Shown here in pieces: positions 34,898 through 46,579 of a DNA stretch of 64,000 bases; within the stretch, counting starts at the first letter, position 1; the number at the start of each line of letters is the position of its first letter. Source of the stretch: Angiostrongylus vasorum (taxonomy: Eukaryota > Nematoda > Chromadorea > Rhabditida > Metastrongylidae); assembly GCA_018806985.1 (NCBI GenBank), contig JADANN010000345.1, positions 682,001 through 746,000 of the forward strand, given 5' to 3'. Below the pieces are notes generated by a model, which saw only the letters and a program-made list of their open reading frames with translations, made no database searches and had not been told where the DNA came from. The position numbers and the translations under genes are program-made.

Positions 34898-35229
34898 CTA
34901 AAAAATCTGCGGGCTAACAAATTTGATTTAGGAATGCGAACTCTATTGCTACTCAGTGGATGAGCAGAGGAAGCGTGGTATCATCTGAACCGAAGATTCT
35001 GTACCATACAGATGTATTCTATCCATTACTCTATGTAAACTACTTTTTTAATAAACAACCACTGTATAATGTTATGAACACTCAATAACGATTTGCCGCT
35101 TCTTAACCAGCCTGCCACTGCAGTGCCACGTTTCTCGAATAACAATATCGTCCACTTAGCTTGCTATTAAACCCTAACATTTCTCAGTTTGTTTAATGGA
35201 TTTCGGAATTTGTCCAGTCCACCGGATAA

Positions 35230-35515
35230 GGGCGCGTGTAGCGCAGTAACTGGAGGTGCTCTGCAATACTCAATGTGACCTCTGATTCGATCCCGCGTAG
35301 CCGTTTCACCAAGTTTTCCGTCTCTGCGGAGTCTGCAAACTGATACCAGACTTGTCTAGGGAGGATAGCAACACTGACTCGATACATCCGTAGGTCACCG
35401 TGAGTCAATGTGAAGGCCAGATATGCATTCAATCACCTCTGACGATGCTTAGTGAAGTCGAATGCTTGGTGCATCCCTCAACAATTATTCAACGCCGAAA
35501 GCCTTAACCTTTTTG
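35230..35515 (+). repeat. SINE1 copy, diverged
   Basis: Head GGGCGCGTGTAGCGCAGTAA, box B TGATTCGATCCCG (close to a canonical tRNA B box), body and tail. Confidence 0.88.
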
Positions 35516-35794
35516 ATTCACTGCGTAAACCGTATCTTGAAAAGCAATTTTTGTTGTCAGCCATACATATACGACATGTATTCGCACGAATTTTGACGGG
35601 AATTCGATGGGAAATTCCTAGCTAAGACCTGCACGATAGCGTGACCTTTATAGAAGTGGTAGGCATAAGCTATATAAAGGTTAAATCCCTTTCGGTGCTT
35701 TATTTCGGTACAAAGAATTCTTTTTCTGTACTACTTGTCAACCTAATCCAAACTAGATGCTAAGCATCCATTCATCCAGGACGCACCATATAAA

Positions 35795-35890
35795 GGATAG
35801 AAAGGAAAAAGCTCTCGGCGTTGTTCAATCCCTGAGGGATGCGACAGGAATTCGACTTCACCGAGCATCGTTAGAGGATACTGAGTGCAC
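35795..35890 (-). repeat. SINE1 3' fragment
   Basis: Tail and adjacent body only: AAGCTCTCGGCGTTGTTCAA, GATGCGACAGGAATTCGACTTC. Confidence 0.8.
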
Positions 35891-36163
35891 AGTAACATAG
35901 TAATATGCAGTAAATCGTAGCATACATACCGTTCATACCCACAGAGCGACAGAACAAAATCTCTTGCATTCCACTAGCACGTCCTCAACTGTTCTAGTTG
36001 TCGAAAAATTATCGCCTTCTGTCGAAAAAAAGCAATAGTTCCGTAACAACACAAGATTAGTTAGACGTCATCACATGTGATTGCCAAGTTGCCAAGCAAA
36101 AGTAGGCATCTCCAGAAATGCATGAACTTTCCTATGGAACTACGCTCAGTTCTCACTGACTAG

Positions 36164-36490
36164 TTCATGTTCATCATGCGCTGTCCAATTCCTGAACAAT
36201 CGTTCTCACAAAAGAAGAAAGAACAATTGCACGACACCGTCAAAAACCATAGGTGTAATAGTGCCACTTCAGCTTCAATTCTACTCTTTCATTCTGAACC
36301 TGATTCAGAACATGTTCTTGGAATGGAAGAAGACTGTTCGTCATTAAGTACTCGAAAACGATGCGCATTTACTAGAACTATCGATAATAGAGAAGACCTG
36401 GTGGCAGAAGTGACAATTGCACCGTCGACATCACCTGCGAAGAATGACGATGCTGACAGACAGATATCGAATACAACCGTCTATTACTGA
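36164..36490 (+). CDS. Candidate terminal exon, unrecognised product
   Basis: Open from an acceptor-like ACTGACTAG at 36163 to TGA at 36490, 108 codons. The product is hydrophilic, Ser/Glu/Asp/Arg-rich (QKKKEQLHDTVKNH, EPDSEHVLGMEEDCSS, STSPAKNDDADRQ), like a cytoplasmic tail or disordered C-terminus. It is not explained by any repeat family in the window. It may end the plus-strand antistasin/Kunitz gene or another gene; the connecting exon was not found. Confidence 0.4.
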   Translation, partial: FMFIMRCPIPEQSFSQKKKEQLHDTVKNHRCNSATSASILLFHSEPDSEHVLGMEEDCSSLSTRKRCAFTRTIDNREDLVAEVTIAPSTSPAKNDDADRQISNTTVYY

Positions 36491-36926
36491 AATTTATATG
36501 CAGCGTATCGGACTTGTCATATGAGAGTCAATATGATCCAACATCACTTCCTATTTGAAGCTAGCTTTAGCTTGTTGCTAGTTTAACGATGCCTAGTGGA
36601 AAGAACCCGTTTTGGCCAACACTAATTCAATCTATATAGACGACAGGACATGTTCAGCAAACAATAAGAATCAAACCACTTTTCTGAGGAGAACAGCTTA
36701 ATTGTGGATTCCGGCGATCCATGGAAGAAAAAAGATGATTTGTCGAGTTCATTATCACCTCCATCAATATAGATTGCTAAAGACGGTTTACATATCATGT
36801 AAAAATCAGTTTCTTTCTGCTTCATAGCTCTATTAATCTTTATAAAAAATGAAAACTGAGAATGGAAACTGGAAAGCTCCGACACCTGGCTAAATTTGCC
36901 ATCGAATTATTATCGCTGTTGTTCAT

Positions 36927-37206
36927 AAAGGATTAATAAATCTTTCGGCGTTGATCAATCCCTGAGTGATGCGCCATGCATTCGACCTCACTAAGTATCG
37001 TTGGAGGTGATTGAATGCATATCTGGCTTTTACAAGGACTCGCGGTGGTCTACAGATGTATCGAGCCAGTGCTGCTCTCCTCCCAGACAAGTGTCGTACC
37101 AATTTGCCGACCCCGGAGGAATGGAGGGCTTGGTGGGCCATGGGTGCACAGATCGATTCCACATGTGTGCCGCAGTGGCGCCTCCACCCACTGCACCACA
37201 CGCGCC
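36927..37206 (-). repeat. SINE1 copy
   Basis: Tail AATCTTTCGGCGTTGATCAA; body; head CACTGCACCACACGCGCC near 37189-37206. Confidence 0.92.
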
Positions 37207-37369
37207 CTCTACTATTCATAAGAAAAACAGGAGAAAAACCACGACTGAGCTCTTCAACTCAAATGCAAAAACAAATGTTAAAAAAGCGTATACTTGTTAT
37301 AAACGGTGTAATACGTTGTAAAATACACCGATGAGTATTCACTGAGAAGAAGGAATTCAAAAGTGTGAA

Positions 37370-37870
37370 TGTTAATGCTAACCGTAATAATGCTGAGATA
37401 TTTGCAAAACTCCGAACCGTAGGTGTCTGCGGTTGGGAATGAACGCGCTATTACCATTTCCGGGAACTAACGCGTTCATCACCACACCATGCAGATCCTT
37501 CGTTTCGCCTGTCTCACAGTTAGTTTTGTATCGATCAGTGCCACAGCAACCACCCGTCAACGGAGTTGATCTGGTTAGCCCTAATCAGCATTGAACCCAG
37601 TTGACGGGTGATTGCATATGGCACTGATCGCTAGAAAACTAGTTGAGGGTCAGGCGAAACGAAGGACCTGCATGGTGTGGTGGTGAACGCGTCAACCTCC
37701 GGGAAGGGTAACAGCGCGCTCGTTCCCAACCTAAGACACCTGCGGTCCAGAGCTTTGCAAATATCTCAGCGGCATTACGGTTGTATTTCACATAGTACCC
37801 TGCCGTGAAAAATTGCAGTGGGTAGCAAATAAAAAGTTAACATTGTGAATTTTAACTCTTCATCTACCGC
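37370..37870. repeat. Long inverted-repeat element with tRNA-like arms
   Basis: Arm 1 (37378-37560, -) and arm 2 (37620-37800, +) are reverse complements: AATGCTGAGATATTTGCAAA against TTTGCAAATATCTCAGCGGC, and CACCACACCATGCAGATCC against CCTGCATGGTGTGGTGGTG. The centre holds TTGACGGGTGATTG. Confidence 0.8.
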
Positions 37871-38045
37871 CCATTACTATTTTTTTCACGGCAGGGTACA
37901 ATGTAAAATACAATCACATGATGCTGAGATATTTGCAAAACCTGGATCCCAGACCAGGTTCGAACCAGTGATTATCTTTTCTGGGAGCTCACGTGTTCCC
38001 TACTGCACCACTGAAGCCCTTGCTTTGCCTTCCAAATATCGGTTA
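37870..38045 (-). repeat. tRNA-headed repeat arm
   Basis: The minus-strand head GGTGCAGTAGGGAACACGTG (box A-like) and box B TGGTTCGAACC at 37955-37965, preceded by the shared terminal module (CACGGCAGGGTACAATG). Confidence 0.65.
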
Positions 38046-38384
38046 ATGCAAAAGCACCATCCGTTTTCTTTTCAACTAAATTTCCCACATAGTCGTTCAT
38101 TTTAAGATAAACCTATTCAACTGCACATGCTTCACGTTGTTCTGTGGCTCTTCACTACTTTTTTTGGCACACATACGAGCTCTCTTTCGAGAAAGTTCTG
38201 CGATTTTTGTGCACTGGACTGATCCAGTGAACCCCGAATTAATAAAACTCATCTGTTTAGCTTTTTAATTAGTGCCCATTTTCCTTCCTAGCAGAGTATT
38301 ATCGTATTCTTCGTCGATGTTATCGACAACGGCATCTTCACAACAGCCGACTAATGAATTGCATAGGTCTCAGTTTAGTGCAAT

Positions 38385-38520
38385 CACGATGATGCTGAGA
38401 TATGAGCAAAACTCGGAACCAAACCCGCGATTAGATTAGCTTTTCCGGGGGCTCATGTGTTATCCACTGCACTACCGAGGCCCTTGTTTTGCCTTTCTCT
38501 CAACCAATATTCTACCCTTT
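38385..38520 (-). repeat. tRNA-headed repeat arm
   Basis: GATGCTGAGATATGAGCAAAAC and the minus-strand head with box A-like GTAGTGCAGTGGATAACACA. Confidence 0.65.
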
Positions 38521-38524
38521 AAAA

Positions 38525-39240
38525 AAATTCACACGGCTTAAGATATACATTATTGATGTGATAATAAGAAGTTAAAAAGTAGAGCGAATAAGTTTGACGA
38601 ACCAGAACATCTCATTCAAGTTCTCCCAGATGTTCGTGCAGAGTTGGTGAAAAAAGCGGCTTGGTTTCGGGATTATACGGTCTCAATATCGAGTTCAAAC
38701 AGCCGTTCATTTAATACCAAGTAGTACAGCGACCTCATAGTCGTTTAGCGTTTTCACTGTCAACCAAAGGGAGGATTTCCTCACTATGAACGACACTTCA
38801 CTATTTTGAAAATGTCAAAACTCCTTTCACGAAATCGTCCGATAAATTTATATGGAGTCTTGAATCGCATCCTCTACCTCTATACCTGTCTCTTAGTTCT
38901 CCGATGTAGTCTTGATTTTGCGGAAACAAATGATGATAGGAAGGACTTGGTTTTTACGTGGTCCTTGATTGGCCGACCAGGTAACAGCACGAATCCTGAC
39001 ACAATGGAAGCGATGAGACAGCAAAATCTCAACCAATGCATAGCGGTTAACGATTGCATCCAATGGTAACCAAGGATCAACTGTTCCAAAGCTACAAAGG
39101 AAAATGAAGCTTGAGAAACATTCAACGTCCTCTTAAGGTCAATACACGGCAAATCGTCAAGCCGCTGCCAAAATAACACGTAGTCATTACTGCCTCCATG
39201 AGAACGAAATGGACGGTAGAAACACGTAACTCACACAATA
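38525..39240. other. No gene seen
   Basis: Overlapping open frames at 38806-39069 (+) and 38880-39179 (-) have no motif or paired splice sites. Confidence 0.4.
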
Positions 39241-39249
39241 TCTGAAGAC

Positions 39250-39577
39250 TTACCAAACTGTGAACAAGACATTTCGAGAACGCCTTATATTTACCTCCAC
39301 ATGGAAAATTTCATACGGCGCACAAATTAGGATTGATGATGCTGTTGAACTAGTACCAGTACAATACCCTCTTGTATTATTAGGCCAACATGAGATTGGC
39401 AAAAAGATTTGTTCAGCTAACATTTCGACGTCTTGGTCTTCTTCAGAGCAGGATTGTTCCGAGTTGACGGTCCACAGCTGGTCGTCCATCGAGGCTTGGG
39501 TGTTCGTTGACGGATCGATGGAAAGACATCTACATATATTCGACCGTTTTGTCACCACACGAACTGAAGTCAATTAA
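39250..39577 (-). repeat. Penelope-like element 3' end
   Basis: The minus-strand frame contains CSEEDQDVEMLAEQ, matching the acidic terminal peptide of the copies at 21960 and 17725, where it precedes the stop. Here the frame continues. Confidence 0.4.
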
Positions 39578-39984
39578 ATATGAGGGAGCAAACCACGCAT
39601 TGAAAACAGTCCACTTTCTCCTACTTTTGTCTATCTTGCCACAGAGTCATTTTTATCATGGTTCTAATACTCAGTCGACAGTTTAGCTAACATAAATCAT
39701 ACATAGTTCCACGGATTACTTCGAACTTTTTCAAAAATTGTTCCTTGCACGAAAGTTATCCGTCTAGCAATGAGAATTTTGCCACCAAGGTTATTAGGAT
39801 ATCCCTGATCATTGCTGATAAGGAGGTACAACAACATTCAGAAGCAGGTATACACAGTGATCTTCAACAATGTGCCTCTATAGAAATAGTTCTCGCTTAA
39901 ATGTGAATGAAAACAGAAGATGTATGAAAATACTGCGGCATACCCAACTTTTTTTAAAACCTTCTATACGACCCTTCCTCACGT

Positions 39985-40310
39985 CTACTGTGTGGATCAC
40001 AGCACTTCTCACATTCGATTCGTTTCCTCACATCCATGATTCACAAAGGTCTTCCAACTTTTACGTGTGGCTTTAGTTGCTACTTGAGGATTTTCAGTTC
40101 ATCTTGAATGTCGTAGAATGCTGGTGGAGTCCCTGGAGTCCTGAGATAGCCTGGCTGGAGCACAGAGAGGGACTTTTCCACCAGATAAATCCTGTATCCA
40201 CTTTCCGACCCCGGAGGGAAGGGAGGCTTGGTTGACACGGAGCGGAATCGAACTTGCACCATGCTCGTGATGGCGGACATCACCACCACTGTGCTATCCG
40301 CCCCTGCATT
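39985..40310 (-). repeat. SINE2 copy with tRNA-like head
   Basis: On the minus strand: GGGGCGGATAGCACAGTGG (box A), GTTCGATTCCGC (box B) at about 40305-40240, then CTCCGGGGTCGGAAAG, a body with CTATCTCAGGACTCCAGGGA, and a tail with GGAAGACCTTTGTGAATC and GAATCGAATGTGAGAAGTGC. The head is one of the best tRNA matches in the window. Confidence 0.7.
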
Positions 40311-40329
40311 CAGCTTATTTATTTTATTC

Positions 40330-40625
40330 TAAACGACATGTCTTCTACATATATAGTGCTTATTCGAGCACTTCTTGCATTCGTTTCGTTTCTTCGCATC
40401 CATCGTCCACGAATGTTCTGTCTTGCATATGGGTTCGGCTGCTGGCTGCTTCTTGAGGATTTTCCTTATGTCATGAATGTCTTCGATGCTGGCCGAGCCG
40501 ATCATCTCTGGAGTCCTGAGATAGGCACGCGAGAGCGTCCGCATTGGGATACAGGGAGACATGTTTTCCCACAAAAGCCTGGAAGCAATAACCCGACCTC
40601 GGAGGAACCAGAGGCTTGACGATCT
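40330..40625 (-). repeat. SINE2 body copy
   Basis: GAGCACTTCTTGCATTCG, CATCGTCCACGAATGTTCTG, GGAGTCCTGAGATAGGC and GACCTCGGAGGAACC-AGGC match the SINE2 body. The head is truncated. Confidence 0.6.
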
Positions 40626-41342
40626 CGGGGCTGGTAGAACAGTAATGTGCTAATAATGGTTGCCAATGGGCTACTTACCTGCAGCTTAATCTATTCAATT
40701 CATGGTGTGCAACCGACCAGCAAAGAATACAGCGTCGTGGTTGAGTGGCGAACATTACTTCACCATATACAAGAATTAGAAATGTCTCAAAAATGGAAAG
40801 ATACACTGTACACAGACGATATGCAGAACATGAAAAGCACAGAAATCACCAAGAATACGAGGAGAAACTAGACCGTGAAGCCAAAAAATCAACGGTGTAG
40901 CTTCATTGGAGGTACAATGAAGGGTATGCCGGCTCAACATAAAAAGGTAACCTTGGGGAACCTATATCTGAATGGTTGTCATATATAGGTCCGAACCAGT
41001 GCCGAAAGCAATGTAAACAAGGCAAGATTCAAGATTATTCGCAATATTTGAACACCATTCACGTAGAAAGAGCACATAAATTTACCGAATTAACTATGGC
41101 CCCATAAAATAGCACAACATTCGATCAATCATAAACCCCACAAAGAATATCCGAGAGTAGAGAGTTTACTGGCTAAAATGAGGTGATAAGTAGGACACAT
41201 TGCCACTAAAACAAAGAATTTTTGAGCAGAAAAGACACTCATAAACAACCGATTTTTCAAACCCTGTTTGCATCTACATGAAGCGTAGGTAACCTTTCAC
41301 AAAACACGTGGAAACAAAATTCCATATGGCACTTTTGTGTGG

Positions 41343-42213
41343 CTAGTCATGCCTCAAATCAAACATGCTTGTTACTTCCATCTGATCCAGCCACTCATGT
41401 CTACATAACGGGCACTGTTTATGATTATTAGATTGATAACCATCCAAGAAATCCAAATCTACGACATTCGCAGATAGTCCACAACTGTACCAACGATTAA
41501 CGCATCTGAAAAACATCTCCGTAGACACCGAATAGTGAGGAAAGTGAAACACCAACATTGCGAAGCGTGAAACTCCCACACTGCAACACTTCATCTTACT
41601 CATGGATTTCCCATCATATATTACCATTTTCGACAAACCTATTAATTAAAGGAGAAATAGATGCGAAATGAAATAGGACATTGATCCATGAAGGGAGAAG
41701 AAAGGAATCAAGAAAAAGAACAGAAAAAAAGACGCTTTCACCTACGACATCCGATCATTTGTTGACAATATAAACATCCGACGGGATCATAGGGAATGTC
41801 TTCAAAGCAAATGGTGCATCTTCCGAATTCTTCGCTCCTGAAATACTACTGGAGTATTCGTAACCTTCAACACACACTATACTAATGTCAAAACAATTTC
41901 TGAGTAAATGTCATTCGTTAGTTCTAAATCAAAAAACTTAGGTTAAGTGCACTATGTAGTAAAAGTACACATCAGCCCCTCAGTATGATCGTTTCGCATA
42001 AGCTATGTAGTTATCGAGTAATTAGTTCTAAACCTAATGCAGATACTTCCTATAGTAGTAGTTTTCATCCGGATTTTTTTTCGGTGTTTCTGCGTGGACA
42101 TTCTCAACTAATGAACATAACAAATACCTAACAACAGTATCATCAGGTTCGTCATCATCGTCACACACAAGAACAGGATTTCCAAGATCTAAAACAGGCG
42201 GACATAAATTCCA
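41343..42213 (-). CDS. RING-finger protein, probable E3 ubiquitin ligase (5' end not found)
   Basis: Three minus-strand exons with matching phases: 42213-42128 (acceptor TTCCCTTTTCCAG, donor GTATTT), 41837-41742 (acceptor TATTTCAG, donor GTGAAA) and 41505-41343 (acceptor TGTTTTTCAG, stop TAG). Exon 1 ends in an acidic stretch (VLVCDDDDEPDDTVV). The RING is split: RCTICFEDIPYDPVGC, LYCQQMIGCRR in exon 2, then CVNRWYSC and QCPLCRHEWL in exon 3. The expected role is zinc-dependent recruitment of an E2. Odd points: the third-pair region is Cys-only (GCLYCQQMIGC) rather than CxHxxC, and about 22 residues separate YSC from CPLC. Exon 1 starts phase 0, so more coding lies upstream; no convincing exon was found before 43500. 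Confidence 0.78.
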
Positions 42214-42229
42214 CTGGAAAAGGGAACAT

Positions 42230-42990
42230 TTAAAAAGGAGACTGGACCGTAAACGTGGTCTGTCAATGTCCTCTCTAGAATATGGTAAATGATATAAACA
42301 TATACATAAATAGTCATTCGCACTGGGTAAGAACTGCAAACAAGCTCTGACTATGATATTTCCACGCAAAGAGCAGTAATTTTATCGAATCCTTTCCATG
42401 GAAAGACGGATCAATTTAGTTCTAGATATTAAAACCTCAAACAGCACTACCGTACCATGCTGCTTCTAAAGCAATCAGTTGATTTCAGTCTTGTTATTTG
42501 ATTATTTGACTCCATGATACTCTTTAACGCGTAATGAACCACGAACATTGAAATGGGGACATACCTGCTCAGTGGTTTAAGACGCTTTTTTTTACTGCGC
42601 TTTTTGATTCTATCGGTAGCTTGTCAAATAAAGACGTTATGTTAAACGTGGATCATGAAAAGCTGTTCTCTGCACCTAAAAATTTCCAAAAAAAAACTGT
42701 TTCGAACGAGGTCATTCTGCGCAGAGAACATATTTGATGTCGAAGTGAGTACGAAGCATAGAGAGTATGGTCAACAACCAGGCGCACAAATGCCTCTGCT
42801 TCAACACAATGGAATTCGACAAGCTTTTCATTATAAGGTGATAGGATCAGTGTGGAGATTTCTGCAGAACGGTTCTGTGTTCACAGAAAATGAGCTTGTG
42901 AATGGGATTCAACACAGTTCATCTGTATAAACAGTTATCAATCCATATCATGCCTTTATCTTACATTTGTTTTAACAGTGCAAGTTAAAA
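42230..42990. other. No confident gene
   Basis: Upstream flank or intron of the RING gene. An open frame at 42655-42930 (+) is unsupported. Confidence 0.35.
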
Positions 42991-42997
42991 CTTCTAT

Positions 42998-43004
42998 ATA
43001 TGTA

Positions 43005-43046
<42 letters not shown>
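42998..43046. repeat. (TA)n microsatellite
   Basis: ATATATGTATGCATATATAT leading into an uninterrupted TA run to 43045. Confidence 0.95.
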
Positions 43047-43047
<1 letters not shown>

Positions 43048-43229
43048 TGTATACAACTCAATAATAATAGCACTTTGCAGTTCTTGCTTACAATTAGAAT
43101 CGATGGAGGTTATTCGGATATCATTCTTTAGTAGTCGAAAGTAGCTACAGTCTTCACTTAAGACTTACAATTCTTGACTACAATAAGTAATCTTCACACT
43201 GGAAATCGTACCGGCGGCGTGCACATTGT

Positions 43230-43325
43230 ACGACAAAAAACCAAAAACCATAAACATAAACCATGAACGAACTAAAAAAAAACCAAAAAACTAAACAAAA
43301 AAAAACCAAAAACCATAAACTACTG
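43230..43325. repeat. A-rich imperfect repeat of ACCAAAAACCATAAAC
   Basis: The units AAACCATAAAC and AAAAAACCAAAAA recur between 43235 and 43322. A related AAACCATAAACCATAG occurs at 50376. Confidence 0.8.
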
Positions 43326-43332
43326 AGCCATT

Positions 43333-43850
43333 TTAAACAACAATGTCTTGTACCACGACTTCATATAGAGTTAACCGTTCTAGCACGTTCAGGACCCTAC
43401 TGCCATTATGCTGCTTTGTAAGTACTGTCTTGTGACAGCCCATACAACGCCTCCATTTCTTGAAGTGCTTGGAGTCACTTCCTCCAAGTGGGAAGTCGAT
43501 GGTATTCAAGCATTCTCGCATCTACTGTAACGCAAGTAGACGCTCACTTTGAAGTGACCCAGCCAGTTTACCTCCTTGTGTCCAATGTAGGTCTTCTAAG
43601 AATTCACAAGCACGTCCGAGTAATCAAGTGGAAGAAGCATATGTACCCAAAGCACATGTAAAACAGGCGTGTCTAAATCATGAACAGACAAAAATGCAGG
43701 CGCCTTTTGCTAGTCCTGACAGTAGGCCACGATCTTATCAACTGTGTTCAAGAAAAGCTTCTTCTGAATGCTTTACCTTCAGCTTTTGACCTAGCGTAAA
43801 TAGTCACGTTGTGAACTGTGGATAGCATAATAATGTCTTCCTTATCTTCC
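43333..43850 (-). pseudogene. Decayed coding-like stretch, unclassified
   Basis: The minus strand is coding-like across frames, with few stops: a piece with NTVDKIVAYCQD and LDTPVLHVLWVHMLL (43770-43640), HKEVNWLGHFKVSVYLRYS (43590-43530), then a 62-codon frame at 43521-43333 with KKWRRCMGCHKTV. Interrupted by single stops and frame changes, so probably a dead mobile-element gene. Family not recognised. Confidence 0.3.
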
Positions 43851-43854
43851 TACT

Positions 43855-45140
43855 CAAAACCGTAGTACGAGTCCGATTCTGTTGTGCTACCAACTGTCCA
43901 CTATTTGGCTTTCGATGGCTGATTTTCTTGGAAAGTCTTCCCTGTTCCTCCTACAATTACCATTTAGATCAGTTGCTCTCCTCAATAAATCGTTAGCCAA
44001 AAGAAGACTCATGTGGCAGCTATCGGTGGGTGTAGAAATACCTTCCTTCGTCTAGCGAATCAAACATGAGCTTCAACACCGTATTAAGTACTAATGTAGC
44101 CACCTCTGATGTACAATTTGAACAGCTTTAGTGCGTACGTATGCCTCTTATGTGGGATACACTAGCGGAAGATGAAATAAGAACATGCATCTCTCGCTCG
44201 TAATGAGTTTTATCTAATGAAGTAAAAAAGGATCAAGTTTTCAATCCAACCATGACAAGAATTAAACTATTTCCAAAGGTTTTAATTCTAAGTGAACTCA
44301 AAATGAAAGTTGGACCTTACCAAAGTTTCCATTACTCTTTAAAAAGAAAGCGTAGTAGCGTAGTGTCTCTTCTACAAGTACGTCAAGTTATCAAGGTCCG
44401 TAAGTCCTCGAGTTGCTAAAAATCGTGGGAACTTATTAAAAAACAGTCATCGCCGTTTACGTAAAGCATACGAAGACCAGTTTTTGACGAGCAAACCACT
44501 GTTTTTCCATTTATAATTGCGATGATGTGTTATGATTGTCGTAAGACATGGCCAGCAACAAGAATTACCAAAATCCTCTCAACATAAGCAGCAATGGCCT
44601 TCCAAATTGTGCTAAGAATGTTTGGCTGGTGAATTGTAGTAAAATGTACCATATAGTAGCAAAGTTATACCTCTACGTGGATAAAGGAAAGCCTCCCTGA
44701 TGTGGTGTTCTCTATCTCGTCATTCCTTTGGCTGTCGCAAATTTATCACTATTTATCGAACAAAACAGCAGTTGCCGTGTTTAGATCGCAGACGAGTTCA
44801 CAGCCTTTTTCCCACCCACCGCTAAATCAACGGTGGACGCGTATGTGTCACATATGCAAATTCGTTTAAGAAAGCTAGTATTACAACAAAGAAAGGGAAC
44901 GAAAACTAGAATATATACTTCCACTTCGGTCAAAACCAAATTATGTTGTATAACCACCTCTTAAGTCGAGGGAGGGATCATAACATACTAAAAAGGAGAA
45001 TAAGTAAGTCCATCCACATTATTTAAATTGGTGGTCAAGCTTCTAGATCGTCACTCGTAACAAACAACACCACTATGGATTTTTTGATCTTCAAAATACA
45101 TTTGGAGTACTGTTTTCTATATCAATTAAAGTCCCTTAGA
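43855..45140. other. No gene seen
   Basis: No motif, repeat family or exon recognised on either strand. Confidence 0.4.
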
Positions 45141-45141
45141 T

Positions 45142-45474
45142 CTACCAGGACATAAATCCACTAGTTGAGAGTATTGTTTCAACACAAATTGAACTGGCCT
45201 ACAACAGAGATTCACACAACAAGAGTTTCAAAAGCATTCTTATGTCAACTCGAAGACGATCTATTAAGCTCAGAAGAGAAAGACGTGCTTATCAAATCCC
45301 TAAACATCACGGTAGCCTCGTTCTAGAGATTCGAAAGACAAATAACTGAAGAAGCGCTCCGATTTCCAAGCACTACGTGCCTGTATGCACCTGCGACACC
45401 TAGTTTCTATGTAGCGATACATGCAACAATGCAGAACTATGGAAAATGGAAACAAGTATAATGAAATGGGTCCC
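45142..45474 (+). pseudogene. Coding-like remnant, unclassified
   Basis: A plus-strand open frame of about 75 codons from an AG at 45140 (with MSTRRRSIKLRRERRAYQIP) ends in TGA at about 45350. The next frame continues as RFERQITEEALRFPSTTCLY. Looks like one coding unit broken by a frameshift; family unknown. Confidence 0.25.
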
Positions 45475-45829
45475 AAGGTAGATTACATTCACATTATATT
45501 TCGATCATAGATTTGCCCTATAATCTGCCTTGCAGACCAATCCTGCTTCTTTGCCGAAGTAGTATTTTACAGAAAAACAAATGTTTACCTAACATGAACA
45601 ATAGAGAATGTTAAACAGTTGTGAAAAAAAGACCATAAGCGGTCATAGTATGCTAAACAACTTTTGCCAAAAAGCATAGTGAAAATGGTACTTATAAGAT
45701 CCTTTAGAAGCTGAGGATTTCTGTGCATGAATCAGCTACATGTCATTGCTCGCATGAAGGTGCGTTAGGATGACTTTGCTACACCATCAGATTTTTCATT
45801 AGCTAAAGCTATGGAAAAGCTATTAAACT

Positions 45830-45953
45830 TCCCAATGGTTCACAGCCTCATCGTGGCTGGGAGGTGTTCCTGAGTGTCGGACTGCGATGTACAGCGGAGG
45901 AATCACCACCCAGTAGGGTCTTCCGAGCTGAGAAAAAGTCTTGTGTTTCCTCG
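45830..45953 (+). repeat. RTE-derived element, 5' part, joined to a SINE1 fragment
   Basis: CCCAATGGTTCACAGCCTCATC, GGAGGTGTTCCTGAGTGTCGG, GCTGAGAAAAAGTC, cut off where SINE1 sequence starts. Confidence 0.78.
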
Positions 45954-46170
45954 ACTCGTGGTGCCCTACCGATATATCGAGTCAGTGCTGCTATCCCCCC
46001 AGACAAGTCTGTCACCAATTTGCCGACCCCGGACGGATGGAAGGCTTGGTGGGTCATGGGCGCGTGGATCGATCCGACGTGTGTTGCGGAGCGCCTCCGT
46101 GTTGCAAAGCCATGATGAAGCAGTAAACAATTATGTGGTGGACTACATTTGATTTTAAATATACAAACCA
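45953..46170 (-). repeat. SINE1 fragment with an extra 5' module
   Basis: The SINE1 body (GGTGCCCTACCGATATATCG) runs to a head in which the usual GGCGCGTGTGGCGCAGTGG is replaced by CGGAGGCGCTCCGCAACACA preceded by ATGGCTTTGCAACA and a module ending CCACCACATAATTGTTTAC (46085-46150). The same unusual module occurs at 54250-54330 (+). Confidence 0.7.
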
Positions 46171-46578
46171 CCCAGCGGTTTATCGCCTCACTGTGGCTGG
46201 GAGGTGTTCCTGGGTGCCGTACTGCGATATACAGCGGGGGAACCACCACCCAGTACGGTCTTCCGAGTTGAGAAAAAGCCCTGTCTTCAGCAGCTGAGAA
46301 AAACCCCTATGTCTTCAGCAGGAAGCCCAGCTAAGAGTAAACCAATACCAGGATCCACCACCGCCCTGGTATTAAAATCGTATGGTGGCAAATCTGTCTC
46401 TGATCCACAAAGACAGCGACTGCCTGTGGTGGTGGTGATCCGGGGCAAACTTTGACCAGCCCGTACTCGGGACTCCAGGAAACCATAAAGGCTAAACCAG
46501 CAAATCTCCGAAGTATGGAGATTATGCTTGGGCCCGCACAACCAGTTAAGACAGGTCATCCAACTTTCCAAGAAAGTA
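46170..46578 (+). mobile_element. RTE-derived non-autonomous element
   Basis: GCGGTTTATCGCCTCACTG through GTAAACCAATACCAGGATCC, GGTGGTGGTGATCCGGGGC, and a tail CATCCAACTTTCCAAGAAAGTAAG. A short internal duplication (CTGAGAAAAACCCCTATGTC region) is at 46280-46320. Confidence 0.8.
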
Positions 46579-46579
46579 A

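Noticed and set aside
36923..37334. Pairs of roughly 100-codon open frames such as 36923-37219 (-) and 37001-37334 (+), recurring at many loci
   Set aside because: They are readings of SINE1 on both strands and recur wherever SINE1 does; not genes.
39260..39577. 105-107 codon overlapping frames on both strands as a gene
   Set aside because: The minus frame carries the repeat-family peptide EEDQDVEMLAE of the Penelope 3' ends and has no splice context.
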